DNA from: Gilliamella sp. ESL0441
GTDB lineage: Bacteria; Pseudomonadota; Gammaproteobacteria; Enterobacterales; Orbaceae
Direction of reading: 5' to 3'
DNA: 64,000 nucleotides
Assembly (NCBI RefSeq): GCF_019469185.1
Contig: NZ_CP048264.1
Span: forward strand, 1,240,001 to 1,304,000
Shown here piece by piece: positions 28,826 through 41,141 of the stretch. The notes below the pieces were generated by a model. It was not told the DNA's origin and ran no database searches. It was given only the letters and a program-made list of their open reading frames with translations. Every line of letters begins with the position of its first letter. Within the stretch, counting starts at the first letter, position 1. Made by a program: the position numbers and the translations under genes.

Positions 28826-28982
28826 GGTTTTCTATTAGTTTCCTATAATCATCTCATTAGTTATCTATTGATTATATCGGAAATTTAGTTTAATTTCAGT
28901 TGAAAATTAAAAAAAATAATCTTTTTTTGATCAATCTCTCTTTTTAATGAAATTAATTGTCGTATCTTAAAAGGCGTTTTAG

Positions 28983-29675
28983 ATGGAAAATTGGCAAAGA
29001 GCATTTGTCTTACATACTCGTACTTATAGCGAAAGTAGTTTATTGGTCGATTTATTTGTCGAATATTCAGGAAAAATAACGGTATTAGCTAAAGGTGCAA
29101 GGCGAAAAAAATCCTCATTAAAAGGAGTATTACAACCTTTTACACCTATTATTGTTCAGTATTCAGGTCAAGGAGAAATCAAAACCTTGCGTCAAGTTGA
29201 AGGTATTTCCTTAACACTTCCGCTTTTTTCTATTTCATTATATAGTGCTTTTTATTTAAACGAACTTCTACATCGAGTTTTAGTTGCTGAAGTTGAAATC
29301 CCAGCACTTTTTGATCATTACCTTAAAAGCTTACAACAATTAGCCCAACAAATTCCTGCTGAAAATGTACTACGTTCTTTTGAATTAGCCTTATTAGAAA
29401 ATTTGGGTTATCACGTCGATTTTTTTCATTGTAGTGCTACCGGCGATAAAGTCATTGAATCTATGAATTATCAATATCAAATAGAAAAGGGGTTCATAAG
29501 CAGTTTGCTTGTAAACAGTACTAGCTTTACAGGTAAACAGGTTTTAGCATTAGGATATCGACAATTTAATGATGAGGATACATTAAGAGCAGCAAAAAGA
29601 TTTACTCGTATTGCATTAAAACCTTATGTAGGTTCAAAGCCATTTAAAAGTCGAGAACTATTTTTAAAGATTTAA
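28983..29675 (+). CDS. recO: DNA repair protein RecO
   Basis: 230 residues. N-terminal OB fold ([40 protein letters not shown]) followed by a helical domain; the zinc cysteines of some RecO proteins are absent, as in other gammaproteobacteria. Mediates RecA loading on SSB-coated DNA with RecR. In E. coli it follows era; here it is alone. Confidence 0.95.
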   Translation: MENWQRAFVLHTRTYSESSLLVDLFVEYSGKITVLAKGARRKKSSLKGVLQPFTPIIVQYSGQGEIKTLRQVEGISLTLPLFSISLYSAFYLNELLHRVLVAEVEIPALFDHYLKSLQQLAQQIPAENVLRSFELALLENLGYHVDFFHCSATGDKVIESMNYQYQIEKGFISSLLVNSTSFTGKQVLALGYRQFNDEDTLRAAKRFTRIALKPYVGSKPFKSRELFLKI

Positions 29676-29717
29676 AATATTATCTCAAAAAATCTAATTT
29701 TTAATCCCAAATAGCTG

Positions 29718-30173
29718 TCAATCTTTTAATAGGCTATTGATTAATATGTCTAGTTGATTAGCAAATTTTTCTCTATCTTTTGTTGAAAAAGGAGATGGAC
29801 CTTTAGATTGTATACCACTAGCCCGCATAGTTTCCATAAAGTCTCGCATCACAAGTCGCTCTTTTATGGTTTCTAATGTGAAAGGTTCACCTCGTGGTGT
29901 TAGTACAAAAGCGCCTTTATTTAGCACATCAGCAGCTAATGGAATATCTGAGGTGATCACTAAATCCTTTTTTTCAACTAATTCAACTATTTTATTATCA
30001 GCTTCATCAAAGCCATTCGCTACCTGTAATCTTTTTATAAACGGAGAAGCGGGAATAATTAACCATTGGTTTGCAACTAAAGTTGTGATAATTGATTTAC
30101 GAATCGCTACCCGATATAGGATTTCTTTAATAGGGTTAGGGCAGGCATCAGCATCAATCCATATTTTCATCAT
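29718..30173 (-). CDS. yaiI: UPF0178 family protein YaiI
   Basis: 151 residues. [22 protein letters not shown] and [28 protein letters not shown] are the family signatures of a PIN-like fold with conserved Asp residues. Function not established. Convergent with recO, divergent from thrS. Confidence 0.92.
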   Translation of the reverse strand: MMKIWIDADACPNPIKEILYRVAIRKSIITTLVANQWLIIPASPFIKRLQVANGFDEADNKIVELVEKKDLVITSDIPLAADVLNKGAFVLTPRGEPFTLETIKERLVMRDFMETMRASGIQSKGPSPFSTKDREKFANQLDILINSLLKD

Positions 30174-30316
30174 TTTTCACAATCAAATTTTTATATAAAT
30201 ACAAAATTATAAACTTTAATCACTCTGCAAAGTAACTTATTTTTAATTAAGTTAACTAATTTTTTGGTTCTCGTGATTAATTGATAAAACAGTGACAAGT
30301 TATAGCATATGTCTAT

Positions 30317-30344
30317 TTGAAAAAAAGCACATAAATGATATTAT
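30317..30344 (+). promoter_or_regulatory. thrS promoter
   Basis: TTGAAA (30317-30322), 16 bases, TATTAT (30339-30344), about 70 bases before the thrS start. Good sigma-70 match. Confidence 0.6.
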
Positions 30345-30370
30345 ACACGGTCAATTTTTTATGTACGCAT

Positions 30371-30391
30371 GTGCGCTTTCGTGTGGCGCAC
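30371..30391 (+). promoter_or_regulatory. thrS translational operator stem-loop (tRNA-Thr anticodon mimic)
   Basis: Stem GTGCGC/GCGCAC with 9-base loop TTTCGTGTG, just upstream of the ribosome site. The CGT in the loop is at -32 to -30 from the ATG. In E. coli threonyl-tRNA synthetase represses its own mRNA by binding such an anticodon-like loop. Same position and triplet here. Confidence 0.7.
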
Positions 30392-30411
30392 CACTGTTAT
30401 AAGGATTATAT

Positions 30412-32337
30412 ATGCCAATTATTACTCTTCCTGACGGAAGTCAACGTCAATTTGATAAGCCTGTTACTGTTTTAGAAGTTGCTCAAAGCATAGGTGCTGG
30501 TCTAGCTAAAGCGTGTATTGCTGGACGAGTCAATGGTGAACGTAAAGACGCTTGTGATTTGATTGAGCAAGATTCAACATTAGCAATTATCACATCAAAA
30601 GATGAAGATGGACTTGAAATCATACGTCACTCTTGCGCTCACTTGTTAGGTCATGCAATAAAACAGCTATGGCCAAATACGCAAATGGCAATTGGGCCAA
30701 CAATCGATAACGGCTTCTATTATGATGTCGATTTAGATCACTCTTTAACTCAGGAAGATCTTGATGCATTAGAAAAACGTATGCATGAATTGGCCAAAAA
30801 AGATTATGAAGTAAAAAAAGAAGTGGTGAGTTGGGAACGAGCAAGAGAGGTTTTTTGGGAACGACGTGAACCTTATAAAATTGCAATCTTAGATGAAAAT
30901 ATTCCTAAAGATTCTACTCCAGCACTTTATCATCATGAAGAGTATATTGACATGTGCCGCGGTCCTCATGTTCCTAATATGCGTTTTTGCCACCATTTTA
31001 AATTACAAAAAGTTGCTGGTGCTTATTGGCGTGGTAACAGTGATAATAAAATGTTACAACGCATTTATGGCACAGCTTGGGCAGATAAAAAACAATTAGA
31101 TAGTTATCTGCAATTTTTAGAAGAAGCGGCTAAACGGGATCATCGTAAAATAGGTAAGCAGCTTGATCTTTACCATATGCAAGAAGAAGCGCCAGGAATG
31201 GTGTTTTGGCATAATGACGGTTGGATTATTTTCCGTGAGCTTGAAGTATTTGTTCGTACCAAATTAAAAGAATACGATTATCAAGAAGTGAAAGGGCCTT
31301 TTATGATGGATCGTGTTTTATGGGAAAAGACAGGGCATTGGGGTAACTATAAAGAATTAATGTTTGTTACCTCTTCTGAAAATCGTGAATATTGTATCAA
31401 ACCAATGAACTGTCCGGGACATGTTCAAATTTTTAATCAAGGTTTAAAATCTTATCGTGATTTACCATTACGTATGGCTGAATTTGGTAGTTGTCATCGT
31501 AATGAACCTTCTGGATCTTTACATGGTTTAATGCGTGTTCGTGGTTTTACCCAAGATGATGCCCATATCTTCTGTACAGAAAGTCAAATTCGTAGTGAAG
31601 TAAATAGCTGTATCAAAATGGTTTATGATACTTATAGTACTTTTGGCTTTACAGACATAACGGTAAAATTATCAACTCGTCCGGAAAAACGAATTGGTAA
31701 AGATGAAACATGGGATTTAGCAGAAAAAGACTTAGCTGAGTGTTTAACTGAAAATGGCATAGAATTTGAATATTTACCGGGTGAAGGTGCTTTCTACGGA
31801 CCAAAAATCGAATTTACTTTACATGATTGTTTAGGTCGTGCATGGCAATGCGGAACAGTTCAGCTTGACTTCATGTTACCTGAACGTCTTGATGCAACTT
31901 ATGTCGGTGAAGATAACGAACGACATGTACCCGTAATGATCCATAGAGCTATTTTAGGTTCAATGGAACGCTTTATGGGAATTTTGACAGAAAACTGTGC
32001 AGGATTCTTTCCAACTTGGCTTGCTCCACTACAAGTTGCGGTGATTAATATTACCGATAATCAAGCGGAATATGCAAAACAATTAACCGAGCAGCTACAA
32101 AAAGTTGGAATTAGAGCAAAAGCAGACTTGAGAAATGAGAAAATTGGGTTTAAAATTCGTGAGCATACTCTAAAACGAGTACCTTATATGTTTGTCTGTG
32201 GAGACAAAGAGATGGAATCAGGTACAATTTCAGTTCGAACTCGCCAAGGTAAAGATCTTGGTAGCTTTGAAGTGAAACATGTTATAGAATTGTTGCTTAA
32301 CGAAATTCATAGTCGTTCATTAAAACAATTGAATTGA
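30412..32337 (+). CDS. thrS: Threonyl-tRNA synthetase
   Basis: 641 residues (E. coli 642). N-terminal TGS domain ([17 protein letters not shown]), editing domain with [10 protein letters not shown] and MCRGPHVPN, then the class II catalytic core with [12 protein letters not shown] (zinc Cys), [16 protein letters not shown] (motif 2 region) and [10 protein letters not shown] (motif 3), and the C-terminal anticodon-binding domain. Ribosome site AAGGA lies 8 bases upstream, next to the operator stem. First gene of the thrS-infC-rpmI-rplT-pheM-pheS-pheT-ihfA cluster. Confidence 0.98.
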   Translation: MPIITLPDGSQRQFDKPVTVLEVAQSIGAGLAKACIAGRVNGERKDACDLIEQDSTLAIITSKDEDGLEIIRHSCAHLLGHAIKQLWPNTQMAIGPTIDNGFYYDVDLDHSLTQEDLDALEKRMHELAKKDYEVKKEVVSWERAREVFWERREPYKIAILDENIPKDSTPALYHHEEYIDMCRGPHVPNMRFCHHFKLQKVAGAYWRGNSDNKMLQRIYGTAWADKKQLDSYLQFLEEAAKRDHRKIGKQLDLYHMQEEAPGMVFWHNDGWIIFRELEVFVRTKLKEYDYQEVKGPFMMDRVLWEKTGHWGNYKELMFVTSSENREYCIKPMNCPGHVQIFNQGLKSYRDLPLRMAEFGSCHRNEPSGSLHGLMRVRGFTQDDAHIFCTESQIRSEVNSCIKMVYDTYSTFGFTDITVKLSTRPEKRIGKDETWDLAEKDLAECLTENGIEFEYLPGEGAFYGPKIEFTLHDCLGRAWQCGTVQLDFMLPERLDATYVGEDNERHVPVMIHRAILGSMERFMGILTENCAGFFPTWLAPLQVAVINITDNQAEYAKQLTEQLQKVGIRAKADLRNEKIGFKIREHTLKRVPYMFVCGDKEMESGTISVRTRQGKDLGSFEVKHVIELLLNEIHSRSLKQLN

Positions 32338-32364
32338 TGATAAATTACTTTGGAGGAATGAGAT

Positions 32365-32904
32365 ATTAAAGTCAGTAAACGAATTCAGTCAACACGTGCA
32401 CATAAGATCAATGATGAAATTACAGCACGTGAGGTGAGGTTAACGGGGGTCGATGGTGAGCAGCTCGGTATTGTTAGCTTAGATGAAGCGTTAAAGCAAG
32501 CTGAGGAAGCAACTTTAGATTTAGTTGAAATTAGCCCAAATGCAGAGCCGCCTGTTTGTCGTATTATGGATTATGGCAAGTTCCTCTATGAAAAAAGTAA
32601 AGCAACAAAAGAACAGAAGAAGAAGCAAAAGGTTGTTCAGGTTAAGGAAATTAAATTCCGACCTGGTACAGACGAAGGCGACTATCAGGTAAAACTCCGC
32701 AGCCTGATACGCTTTCTTGAAGATGGCGATAAAGCCAAAGTCACACTACGTTTCCGTGGACGTGAAATGGCTCACCAGCAGTTAGGTACTGAAATGCTTG
32801 ATCGCATTAAAGAAGACTTAGCTGATTTGGCGACTATTGAATCTTATCCAACTAAGATTGAAGGACGTCAAATGATCATGGTGCTTGCGCCGAAGAAAAA
32901 ATAA
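32365..32904 (+). CDS. infC: Translation initiation factor IF-3 (AUU start)
   Basis: 179 residues from the ATT at 32365, preceded by TGGAGG. The reading [19 protein letters not shown] aligns with the E. coli IF-3 start, and the next ATG/GTG in frame (GTG 32434) would remove the first 23 residues of the N domain. The AUU start is established as the basis of IF-3 autoregulation in E. coli. The body has [19 protein letters not shown], a linker rich in Lys, and the C domain ([18 protein letters not shown]). It controls initiator tRNA selection on the 30S subunit. Confidence 0.96.
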   Translation: MKVSKRIQSTRAHKINDEITAREVRLTGVDGEQLGIVSLDEALKQAEEATLDLVEISPNAEPPVCRIMDYGKFLYEKSKATKEQKKKQKVVQVKEIKFRPGTDEGDYQVKLRSLIRFLEDGDKAKVTLRFRGREMAHQQLGTEMLDRIKEDLADLATIESYPTKIEGRQMIMVLAPKKK

Positions 32905-32988
32905 TGGTTTAGCAAGCTAAATTTCAATTTATTGAAATTTACACCATTATTTTATTGTCATTAACAATGCGAAGTAGGAATTAGTAAA
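32902..32988 (+). promoter_or_regulatory. rpmI leader, candidate L20 control structure
   Basis: TAATGGT at 32902-32908 can pair with ACCATTA at 32942-32948, enclosing a second strong stem AAATTTCAAT/ATTGAAATTT. In E. coli, ribosomal protein L20 represses rpmI through structures in the infC-rpmI region. The location fits; that this fold binds L20 is inference. Confidence 0.4.
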
Positions 32989-33186
32989 ATGCCTAAAATT
33001 AAAACGGTAAAAGGCGCAGCAAAGCGCTTTAAAAAAACAGCTTCTGGTGGCTTTAAGCATAAGCAAGCTAACAAGAGTCATATCCTAACTAAAAAATCAA
33101 CTAAGCGTAAACGTCATTTACGTGGTTTGACGACTGTGTCAAAAGGTGATTTAGGTTTAGTTGTAGCGTGTGTTCCATACGCTTAA
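32989..33186 (+). CDS. rpmI: 50S ribosomal protein L35
   Basis: 65 residues, highly basic: [20 protein letters not shown], then [20 protein letters not shown]. Size and sequence are those of L35. Second gene of the IF3-L35-L20 unit, with TAGGAATT as ribosome site. Confidence 0.98.
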   Translation: MPKIKTVKGAAKRFKKTASGGFKHKQANKSHILTKKSTKRKRHLRGLTTVSKGDLGLVVACVPYA

Positions 33187-33215
33187 TTTATTGGTTAATT
33201 ATTTAGAGGATATAA

Positions 33216-33572
<357 letters not shown>

Positions 33573-33580
33573 AAGCTTGT

Positions 33581-33604
33581 AAAAGCCGAGTTATCTCGGC
33601 TTTT
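33581..33604 (+). terminator. Terminator after rplT
   Basis: AAAAGCCGAG, loop TTAT, CTCGGCTTTT; ten-base stem with a T run. It separates the ribosomal-protein unit from pheM-pheST. Confidence 0.9.
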
Positions 33605-33639
33605 ATCATTCTGAATCATAATGTTTAAGGATTGATAAA

Positions 33640-33696
33640 ATGAAATTAGTTATTTTTCGTTTCTTTTTTAGCTTCGTTAATAATATCTATTGGTGA
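33640..33696 (+). CDS. pheM: Phenylalanyl-tRNA synthetase operon leader peptide
   Basis: An 18-codon ORF encoding MKLVIFRFFFSFVNNIYW. Five Phe within seven residues (FRFFFSF) match the E. coli PheM core IFRFFF. It sits just upstream of a terminator hairpin and pheS, the classic attenuation layout: ribosome stalling at Phe codons when charged tRNA-Phe is short allows readthrough. AAGGATTGATAAA upstream gives a ribosome site. Confidence 0.88.
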   Translation: MKLVIFRFFFSFVNNIYW

Positions 33697-33724
33697 GGCA
33701 AAACAAAAACGAAAAATAATTATA

Positions 33725-34760
<1,036 letters not shown>

Positions 34761-34776
34761 TTCTGGAGATCAAAAC

Positions 34777-37164
34777 ATGAAATTTAGTGAAAGTTGGCTA
34801 CGTGAATGGATCAATCCAGAAATAAGTAGCGAGATGTTAGCTGATCAATTAACCATGGCTGGTTTAGAAGTTGATGATGTTGAGGAAGTGGCTGGTAACT
34901 TTTCAGGAGTTGTAGTCGGGAAGGTTGTTGAATGTAAGCAACATCCAAATGCAGATAAGCTACGAGTCACCAAAGTAGATATTGGTAAACCAGAACTACT
35001 CGATATTGTTTGCGGTGCTCCAAATTGTCGTCAAGGTTTAACCGTTGCTTGTGCAACCATTGGTGCAATATTACCCGGTGATTTTAAAATTAAAGCAGCT
35101 AAGTTACGTGGAGAGCCATCAGAAGGGATGCTTTGTTCTTACTCAGAACTTGGTATATCAGAAGATCATAATGGCATAATTGAATTACCAGATAATGCAC
35201 CTTTAGGACAAGATATTCGTGAATATCTAAATCTTAACGATGTTTCAATTGACATCAGTGTAACGCCAAATAGGGCTGATTGTTTTGGTATTATTGGTGT
35301 TGCTCGTGATATTTCAGCAGTGAATAATATTCCAATGAAATCACTTCAAGTTGAAAGCGTGCCTGCAACAATTTCAGATACATTATCCATCCAAATTGAT
35401 GAGCCTAAAGCTGCGCCTCGTTATTTAGGGCGTATTATTAAAAATATCAACGTAAACGCATTAACCCCTCTTTGGATGAAAGAAAAACTACGTCGAGGCG
35501 GTATACGTTCTATTGATGCTGTTGTCGATATAACAAATTTTGTTTTGTTAGAGCTTGGCCATCCAATGCATGCTTTTGATCTTGCCGAAATAGAAAAGGG
35601 CATTATTGTGCGATATGCTCGCAAAAATGAAAAAGTTGTTTTACTTAATGGCAATGAAACTGAATTAAATGATCAAACTTTAGTTATTGCTGACCATAAT
35701 AAAATACTTGCCTTAGCCGGTATTATGGGTGGCGAAAAATCTGGTGTTACTCAATCAACGAAAGATATTTTTCTTGAATCGGCTTTCTTTGCACCGTTAG
35801 CAATTACAGGAAAAGCTCGGGAATATGGTCTACATACTGAAGCTTCTCATCGTTATGAAAGAGGGGTTGATCCTGCTTTACAAAATATTGCTATGGAAAG
35901 AGCAACACAACTTATTATTGATATTTGTGGTGGTGAGGTAGGACCTATTATTGAGAAAATAAGTCCAACTGAACTACCAAAACCAGCTAACCTACAACTT
36001 CGTCGAAATAAAATTGATAGTATAATTGGTTATGCAATTGATACACAAAAAATCACGGATATTTTAGAAAGACTTGGATGTAAAGTTAATTATAAAGATG
36101 AAATTTGGTCAGTTGAAGCACCTAGTTGGCGTTTTGATCTTCAAATAGAAGAAGATCTGGTTGAAGAGATTGCACGTATTTATGGATACAACAATATCCC
36201 AAATGCAAACTTAAAAATTGAATCAATAATGAAACCAAAACCAGAAGGTCAAGTTTCATTACGAAGAATAAAAGATTTATTAGTTGATAAAGGTTATCAA
36301 GAAGCTGTTACTTATAGTTTTGTTGATCCTAAAGTTCAACAAATTTTGCATCCTGATTTTAATCAAATTCAACTGCCTAATCCTATTTCTAGTGAAATGT
36401 CGGCAATGCGATTATCATTATGGACTGGTTTATTAGATGCAGTGTTATATAATCAAAATCGTCAACAATCTAGAATTAGATTATTTGAAACCGGTTTGCG
36501 ATTTATACCTGATGAAAATTGTGAATTTGGTGTTCGACAAGAACAAATGCTATCGGGTGTTATAACCGGTAATTTGTATGAAGAACATTGGACATTACCG
36601 AAAAAAAGTGTTGATTTTTATGATCTGAAGGGAGATATTGAATCAATTCTTGCAATTTTAGGTTGTGCAGAAAAAGTCCGTTATGAAAAATCGGAACTGT
36701 CTGCGTTACACCCAGGTCAAAGTGCAGCAATTTACATAAATGATGATATTATCGGTTATTTTGGTGTTTTACACCCAGAAATTGAAAAAAAATTATCTTT
36801 AAATAGTAAAACGCTTGTTTTTGAAATAAATTTAGCTAAAATTAGCAGTAAAGAAGTACCTTTAGCTCAGGACATATCAAAGTATCCGTCAAACAAGCGA
36901 GATATTGCTATTGTCGTTTCAAATAAAATTCCAGCAGCGGAAATTATTTCTGAGTGTAAAAGGGCTGGTGGTGAGCACCTAATAAAAGTTAATCTGTTTG
37001 ATGTTTATCAAGGCGATAACATTAAGGAAGATGAGAAAAGCCTTGCTATCAGTTTGATTTTACAAGACAAATCACGTACACTTGAAGAAGAAGATATAAC
37101 AAACATTGTAAGCAGATGTGTTACTGCTTTACAAATTCGTTTTAAAGCCCTATTAAGAGAATAA
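34777..37164 (+). CDS. pheT: Phenylalanyl-tRNA synthetase beta subunit
   Basis: 795 residues, exactly the E. coli length. N-terminal tRNA-binding EMAP-like domain ([20 protein letters not shown]), B3/B4 editing domain ([20 protein letters not shown]), B5, the inactive synthetase-like core and the C-terminal anticodon-binding FDX domain ([18 protein letters not shown]). TCTGGAG ribosome site; 16 bases after pheS. Confidence 0.98.
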   Translation: MKFSESWLREWINPEISSEMLADQLTMAGLEVDDVEEVAGNFSGVVVGKVVECKQHPNADKLRVTKVDIGKPELLDIVCGAPNCRQGLTVACATIGAILPGDFKIKAAKLRGEPSEGMLCSYSELGISEDHNGIIELPDNAPLGQDIREYLNLNDVSIDISVTPNRADCFGIIGVARDISAVNNIPMKSLQVESVPATISDTLSIQIDEPKAAPRYLGRIIKNINVNALTPLWMKEKLRRGGIRSIDAVVDITNFVLLELGHPMHAFDLAEIEKGIIVRYARKNEKVVLLNGNETELNDQTLVIADHNKILALAGIMGGEKSGVTQSTKDIFLESAFFAPLAITGKAREYGLHTEASHRYERGVDPALQNIAMERATQLIIDICGGEVGPIIEKISPTELPKPANLQLRRNKIDSIIGYAIDTQKITDILERLGCKVNYKDEIWSVEAPSWRFDLQIEEDLVEEIARIYGYNNIPNANLKIESIMKPKPEGQVSLRRIKDLLVDKGYQEAVTYSFVDPKVQQILHPDFNQIQLPNPISSEMSAMRLSLWTGLLDAVLYNQNRQQSRIRLFETGLRFIPDENCEFGVRQEQMLSGVITGNLYEEHWTLPKKSVDFYDLKGDIESILAILGCAEKVRYEKSELSALHPGQSAAIYINDDIIGYFGVLHPEIEKKLSLNSKTLVFEINLAKISSKEVPLAQDISKYPSNKRDIAIVVSNKIPAAEIISECKRAGGEHLIKVNLFDVYQGDNIKEDEKSLAISLILQDKSRTLEEEDITNIVSRCVTALQIRFKALLRE

Positions 37165-37169
37165 TAAAT

Positions 37170-37463
37170 ATGACATTAACTAAAGCTGATATTGCAGATC
37201 GTCTTGCCGATAAATTTGATATTGATCGTCAAGAAGCTAAAGTCCTTGTTGAACTTTTTTTTGAAGAGATTCGAGTGGCTTTAGAAAAAGGGGAGCCTGT
37301 AAAATTATCTGGATTTGGTAATTTCACTATTCGTGATAAAAATTCACGTCCAGGGAGAAACCCAAAAACAGGTGAGAGTGTAGATATTTCTGCTCGCAGG
37401 GTTGTTACTTTTAGACCGGGTATTAAATTTAGAGCTCGTGTAGAAAAAAATCTAACAATCTAA
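37170..37463 (+). CDS. ihfA: Integration host factor alpha subunit
   Basis: 97 residues. [20 protein letters not shown] and the DNA-intercalating arm [20 protein letters not shown] are those of IHF-alpha. Five bases after pheT, the conserved gammaproteobacterial linkage. DNA-bending architectural protein with IhfB. Confidence 0.97.
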   Translation: MTLTKADIADRLADKFDIDRQEAKVLVELFFEEIRVALEKGEPVKLSGFGNFTIRDKNSRPGRNPKTGESVDISARRVVTFRPGIKFRARVEKNLTI

Positions 37464-37495
37464 TTGCTAGGTGACTATTCTATCATCAACTTTAA

Positions 37496-37530
37496 CGACC
37501 TTTCTTTTGCCGTTGGCTAAAGAAAGGTCG
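37496..37530 (+). terminator. Hairpin after ihfA
   Basis: Twelve-base stem CGACCTTTCTTT/AAAGAAAGGTCG with an inner GCC/GGC pair in the 11-base loop, 32 bases past the ihfA stop. No clear T run follows, so termination strength is uncertain. Confidence 0.65.
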
Positions 37531-37556
37531 ATTAGATTCATTATCATAAAAACTAA

Positions 37557-37585
37557 TTGTATTATTTAACTTAATCAAGCATAAT
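37557..37585 (+). promoter_or_regulatory. Promoter of the 4.5S RNA gene
   Basis: TTGTAT (37557-37562), 17 bases, CATAAT (37580-37585), giving a start a few bases before the RNA, whose 5' end would be trimmed. Confidence 0.5.
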
Positions 37586-37599
37586 ACAACCACTTCAAT

Positions 37600-37711
37600 G
37601 GAGGCTCTATGGGTCCTCTTGCAACATTTCTTTACTCAGCAGGTCAGGTCCGGAAGGAAGCAGCCAAAGTAAATAATATGTGTGTGGGATGTGGCTGATA
37701 GAGTCTCCTCC
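37600..37711 (+). ncRNA. ffs: Signal recognition particle 4.5S RNA
   Basis: About 112 bases. The Ffh-binding core GGTCAGGTCCGGAAGGAAGC is intact, with the GGAA tetraloop. The outer ends GGAGGCTCTAT and ATAGAGTCTCC pair into a long closing stem, as in E. coli. The RNA scaffolds Ffh and FtsY in co-translational targeting of membrane proteins. The exact ends are set by the closing stem and could differ by one or two bases. Confidence 0.96.
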
Positions 37712-37947
37712 AAACTAGCTCTGACAATATCATTAATCTTATCAAAAGAAATTAATAATATTTCATATCAATCATCTTTAGTTACAATGCTTAATAACTT
37801 TTCCTGAATGTCTCTAACAAATCTTTTAGTCAATCTGAACAATATAATCGCCTTTATTTCAGGTATACCTATTTTCAGCAAGATATCAAAATTAAAAATA
37901 GCCATTCTATCAAAAATTAATTTAGTTAAATTTTAAGGAGAAAATAT

Positions 37948-38817
37948 ATGTTGCGAGTTGGATTATTTATTTTAACTAACTTAGCGGTAATGTTTGTATT
38001 TGGAATCATTCTTAGTATATTGGGTGTTGATGCTCATAGCACTTTAGGTCTATTAATATTTGCCGGTATATTTGGCTTTGGTGGTTCATTGATATCACTA
38101 TTACTTTCCAAAACAATGGCATTAAAATCGGTTAATGGAAAACTGATTAATCATCCAGCAAATACCCAAGAACAATGGTTGTTGGATATTGTTCACCGTC
38201 AAGCATCGCAACTGGATCTAAAAATGCCTGATGTGGCTATTTACCAGGCTAATGATATGAATGCTTTTGCAACAGGCGCAAGTAAAAATAATTCATTAGT
38301 CGCAGTGAGTTCAGGTTTATTAAATACAATGTCACAAGATGAAGCTGAAGCTGTCATTGCTCACGAAATGAGTCATATTGCTAATGGGGATATGGTCACA
38401 ATGACTTTATTACAGGGTGTACTTAACACTTTTGTTATTTTTATTGCTAGACTATTAGCATCATTTGCTACTCAAGCAACGGATGATCGTAATCGTGGTT
38501 CATCTCAAATGTTTTATTATCTAATTGTTATGGTATTTGAAACGGTTTTTGGTATTTTAGCGAGCATTATAATAATGTGGTTTTCCCGTCACCGTGAATT
38601 CCATGCAGATGCTGGTTCAGCAAAATTGGTAGGTGCAAATAAAATGATTGCAGCGTTAGAAAAGTTAAAAACAAGTTATGAACCTGAAGAAGATTCATCG
38701 ATAATGGCATTTTGTATAAATGGGGCGAAAAAAATTAAAATTTCAGAACTGTTTATGTCTCATCCGCCATTAGATAAACGTATTTCTGCTTTGAAAGCAC
38801 AAACTTATCTTAATTAG
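37948..38817 (+). CDS. htpX: Membrane zinc metalloprotease HtpX
   Basis: 289 residues (E. coli 293). Two N-terminal transmembrane segments, the zinc motif HEMSH at residues 139-143 (in [14 protein letters not shown]), two further membrane segments, and the third zinc ligand in [10 protein letters not shown]. Cleaves misfolded inner-membrane proteins as a partner to FtsH. Strong AAGGAG ribosome site. Transcribed alone. Confidence 0.96.
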   Translation: MLRVGLFILTNLAVMFVFGIILSILGVDAHSTLGLLIFAGIFGFGGSLISLLLSKTMALKSVNGKLINHPANTQEQWLLDIVHRQASQLDLKMPDVAIYQANDMNAFATGASKNNSLVAVSSGLLNTMSQDEAEAVIAHEMSHIANGDMVTMTLLQGVLNTFVIFIARLLASFATQATDDRNRGSSQMFYYLIVMVFETVFGILASIIIMWFSRHREFHADAGSAKLVGANKMIAALEKLKTSYEPEEDSSIMAFCINGAKKIKISELFMSHPPLDKRISALKAQTYLN

Positions 38818-38947
38818 AAATCAGCAATTAATATTTCATTCAATAAAAGTATTTCTTTGATGTTATTGACAAGCTTTAATGAATTCACTATAACGCTTGT
38901 CAATAAATTAGAACACCAAAATTATAAGTATTTTTGAGAATAAAACG

Positions 38948-40894
38948 ATGTCACAAATGGATCAATATCATCATAAAAACCGATTAGAATTACTTAGCCC
39001 TGCAAAAAATATTGAAATTGCAATGCAGGCAATTTTACATGGCGCAGATGCGGTATATATAGGCGGACCAAGTTTTGGCGCTCGTCATAATGCAGGAAAT
39101 TCGGTAAGTGATATTGCAAAATTAGTTGAATTTGCTCATCGGTATTATGCTAAAGTTTTTGTGACATTAAATACGATTCTTCATGATAATGAATTGGAAT
39201 CAGCAAGACAATTAATTTGGCAATTCTATCATGCCGGCGTCGATGCTTTAATTGTTCAAGATATGGGTATTTTAAATTTAGATATTCCGCCTATAGATTT
39301 ACATGCCAGTACGCAAATGGATATTCGAACGCCAGAAAAAGCTAAGTTTTTATCCGATGTCGGTTTTTCACAAATTGTCTTAGCAAGAGAGTTAACCTTA
39401 AATGAAATCTCAACTATTTTTAAACAAATAGATGCCAATATAGAGTTTTTTATTCATGGTGCCCTCTGTGTCGCATTTTCTGGTCAATGTTATATTTCAC
39501 ATGCTCAAACAGGTCGTAGTGCTAATCGTGGAGATTGCTCGCAGGCTTGTCGTCTACCTTTTACTTTAAAAGATGATCAAGGTCGTATAGTAGCTTATGA
39601 AAAGCATTTGTTATCGATGAAAGACAATTATCAATCCGATAATTTAACATCGCTAATTCAAGCAGGAGTAAGGTCGTTTAAGATAGAAGGGCGTTATAAA
39701 GATTTAACTTATGTAAAAAATATTACTGCACATTATCGACAAAAATTGGATGACATTATTTCTAATTCATCAAATTTAACGGCTGCTTCAAGTGGGAAAA
39801 CAGAATATTTTTTTACACCGGATCCAAAACGCACATTTAATCGTGGTAGCACTGATTATTTTGTTACAGGTCGAAAACCTGATATTGGTGCATTTGAATC
39901 ACCTAAATTTATTGGATTACAAGTTGGTGAAATAACTAAAGTAACCACCCAATATATTGATATCAAATCCGAAAAAATGTTAACTAATGGCGATGGATTA
40001 AATGTCCTTATTAAGCGAGAAGTTTTTGGATTCAGAGCAGACAAAGTTGAAAAATTATCTGCTAATCAATATCGAGTTTATCCAAATGAAATCCCTAAAT
40101 TACTTAATTCAATCAAATTACCTTGCATTGTTAATCGTAATTTAGACCATTTATGGCAACAAAACTTACTCAAAGATTCAAGTGATCGTCGTATTGGAAT
40201 ATCTTTTGAATTATCCAATATCGATAATGGGATTCAGTTGAAAGCAAAAAGCGAAGAGGGTGTTTGTGTCGAATTAGATCTAATTGGTCAATTTGATTTG
40301 GCGAATCAAACTAATAAAGCATTAAAAAATATTCAAGATAATCTATCTAAACTTGGGCAAACCATTTATTACTTATCTGAGTTTACGATAAATTTATCTA
40401 TCATTTATTTTATTCCTAGCAGTCAACTTAATCAGTTCAGACGAGATATTATTGAAAAATTAACTTTAGCAAGATTAGCAAATTATCAAACCAATAAGCG
40501 CAAACCAGAAACAAACCCAAAACCAATTTATCCGGATAACCAATTAAGTTATTTGGCTAATGTCTATAATCATCAAGCTCGTGAGTTTTATAAACAACAT
40601 GGTGTTCAGTTAATTGAAAGCGCATATGAAGCTCATGAAATCAAAGATGATGTTCCTTTAATGATAACTAAACACTGTTTGCGATTTGCGTTCAATTTAT
40701 GTCCAAAACAAGCTAAAGGTATTCAAGGAGTCAAAACCAAAGTCACGCCAATGAAGTTAATACAAAATAATAATGAAGAACTCATTTTAAAATTTAACTG
40801 TAAAGCGTGTGAAATGCAAGTTTGGGGAAAAATTAAAAATCACGTTTTGAAAATGCCATTGTCAGGTAGTGAAATTATTTTTATTACCGAATAA
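38948..40894 (+). CDS. rlhA: 23S rRNA 5-hydroxycytidine C2501 synthase (U32 family)
   Basis: 648 residues (E. coli RlhA/YdcP 653). U32 signature: RLELLSPAKNIEIAMQAILH, ADAVYIGGPSFGAR, EFFIHGALCVAFSGQCYIS and RGDCSQACRLPF. The conserved cysteines of this stretch are ligands of an iron-sulphur cluster in U32 enzymes. The C-terminal extension distinguishes RlhA from the shorter YegQ and TrhP types. It hydroxylates C2501 near the peptidyl-transferase centre. Confidence 0.92.
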   Translation: MSQMDQYHHKNRLELLSPAKNIEIAMQAILHGADAVYIGGPSFGARHNAGNSVSDIAKLVEFAHRYYAKVFVTLNTILHDNELESARQLIWQFYHAGVDALIVQDMGILNLDIPPIDLHASTQMDIRTPEKAKFLSDVGFSQIVLARELTLNEISTIFKQIDANIEFFIHGALCVAFSGQCYISHAQTGRSANRGDCSQACRLPFTLKDDQGRIVAYEKHLLSMKDNYQSDNLTSLIQAGVRSFKIEGRYKDLTYVKNITAHYRQKLDDIISNSSNLTAASSGKTEYFFTPDPKRTFNRGSTDYFVTGRKPDIGAFESPKFIGLQVGEITKVTTQYIDIKSEKMLTNGDGLNVLIKREVFGFRADKVEKLSANQYRVYPNEIPKLLNSIKLPCIVNRNLDHLWQQNLLKDSSDRRIGISFELSNIDNGIQLKAKSEEGVCVELDLIGQFDLANQTNKALKNIQDNLSKLGQTIYYLSEFTINLSIIYFIPSSQLNQFRRDIIEKLTLARLANYQTNKRKPETNPKPIYPDNQLSYLANVYNHQAREFYKQHGVQLIESAYEAHEIKDDVPLMITKHCLRFAFNLCPKQAKGIQGVKTKVTPMKLIQNNNEELILKFNCKACEMQVWGKIKNHVLKMPLSGSEIIFITE

Positions 40895-40914
40895 CAACAT
40901 TATTATTCGGTAAT
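40882..40914 (+). terminator. Hairpin overlapping the rlhA stop
   Basis: ATTACCGAATAA pairs with TTATTCGGTAAT; the TAA of rlhA is inside the left arm. No long T run follows, so it may terminate weakly or protect the 3' end. Confidence 0.55.
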
Positions 40915-41113
40915 AATATTGCAATACTAATACTGTATTTTCAAATGGCTTATTTGTACTAAATAAATAAAAGAATGATTTTGATCAATCTGACATTAAA
41001 TATTAATGTCCAATGAAGAACTGCCATATAAACAGTGGAATAGGTTATCAAACAATGGGTCAGTTAACTCATATGAAATAATAAGATTTGTAATATTCTA
41101 ATCCATAAATTCT

Positions 41114-41141
41114 ATTTAACATAATATACATTATGCGCACT
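41114..41141 (-). other. dif site, XerCD chromosome dimer resolution
   Basis: On the minus strand the 28 bases match E. coli dif at 27 positions: XerC arm AGTGCGCATAA (one difference), central TGTATA, XerD arm TTATGTTAAAT. XerC and XerD recombine here under FtsK control to resolve dimeric chromosomes, so this marks the replication terminus. Confidence 0.93.
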
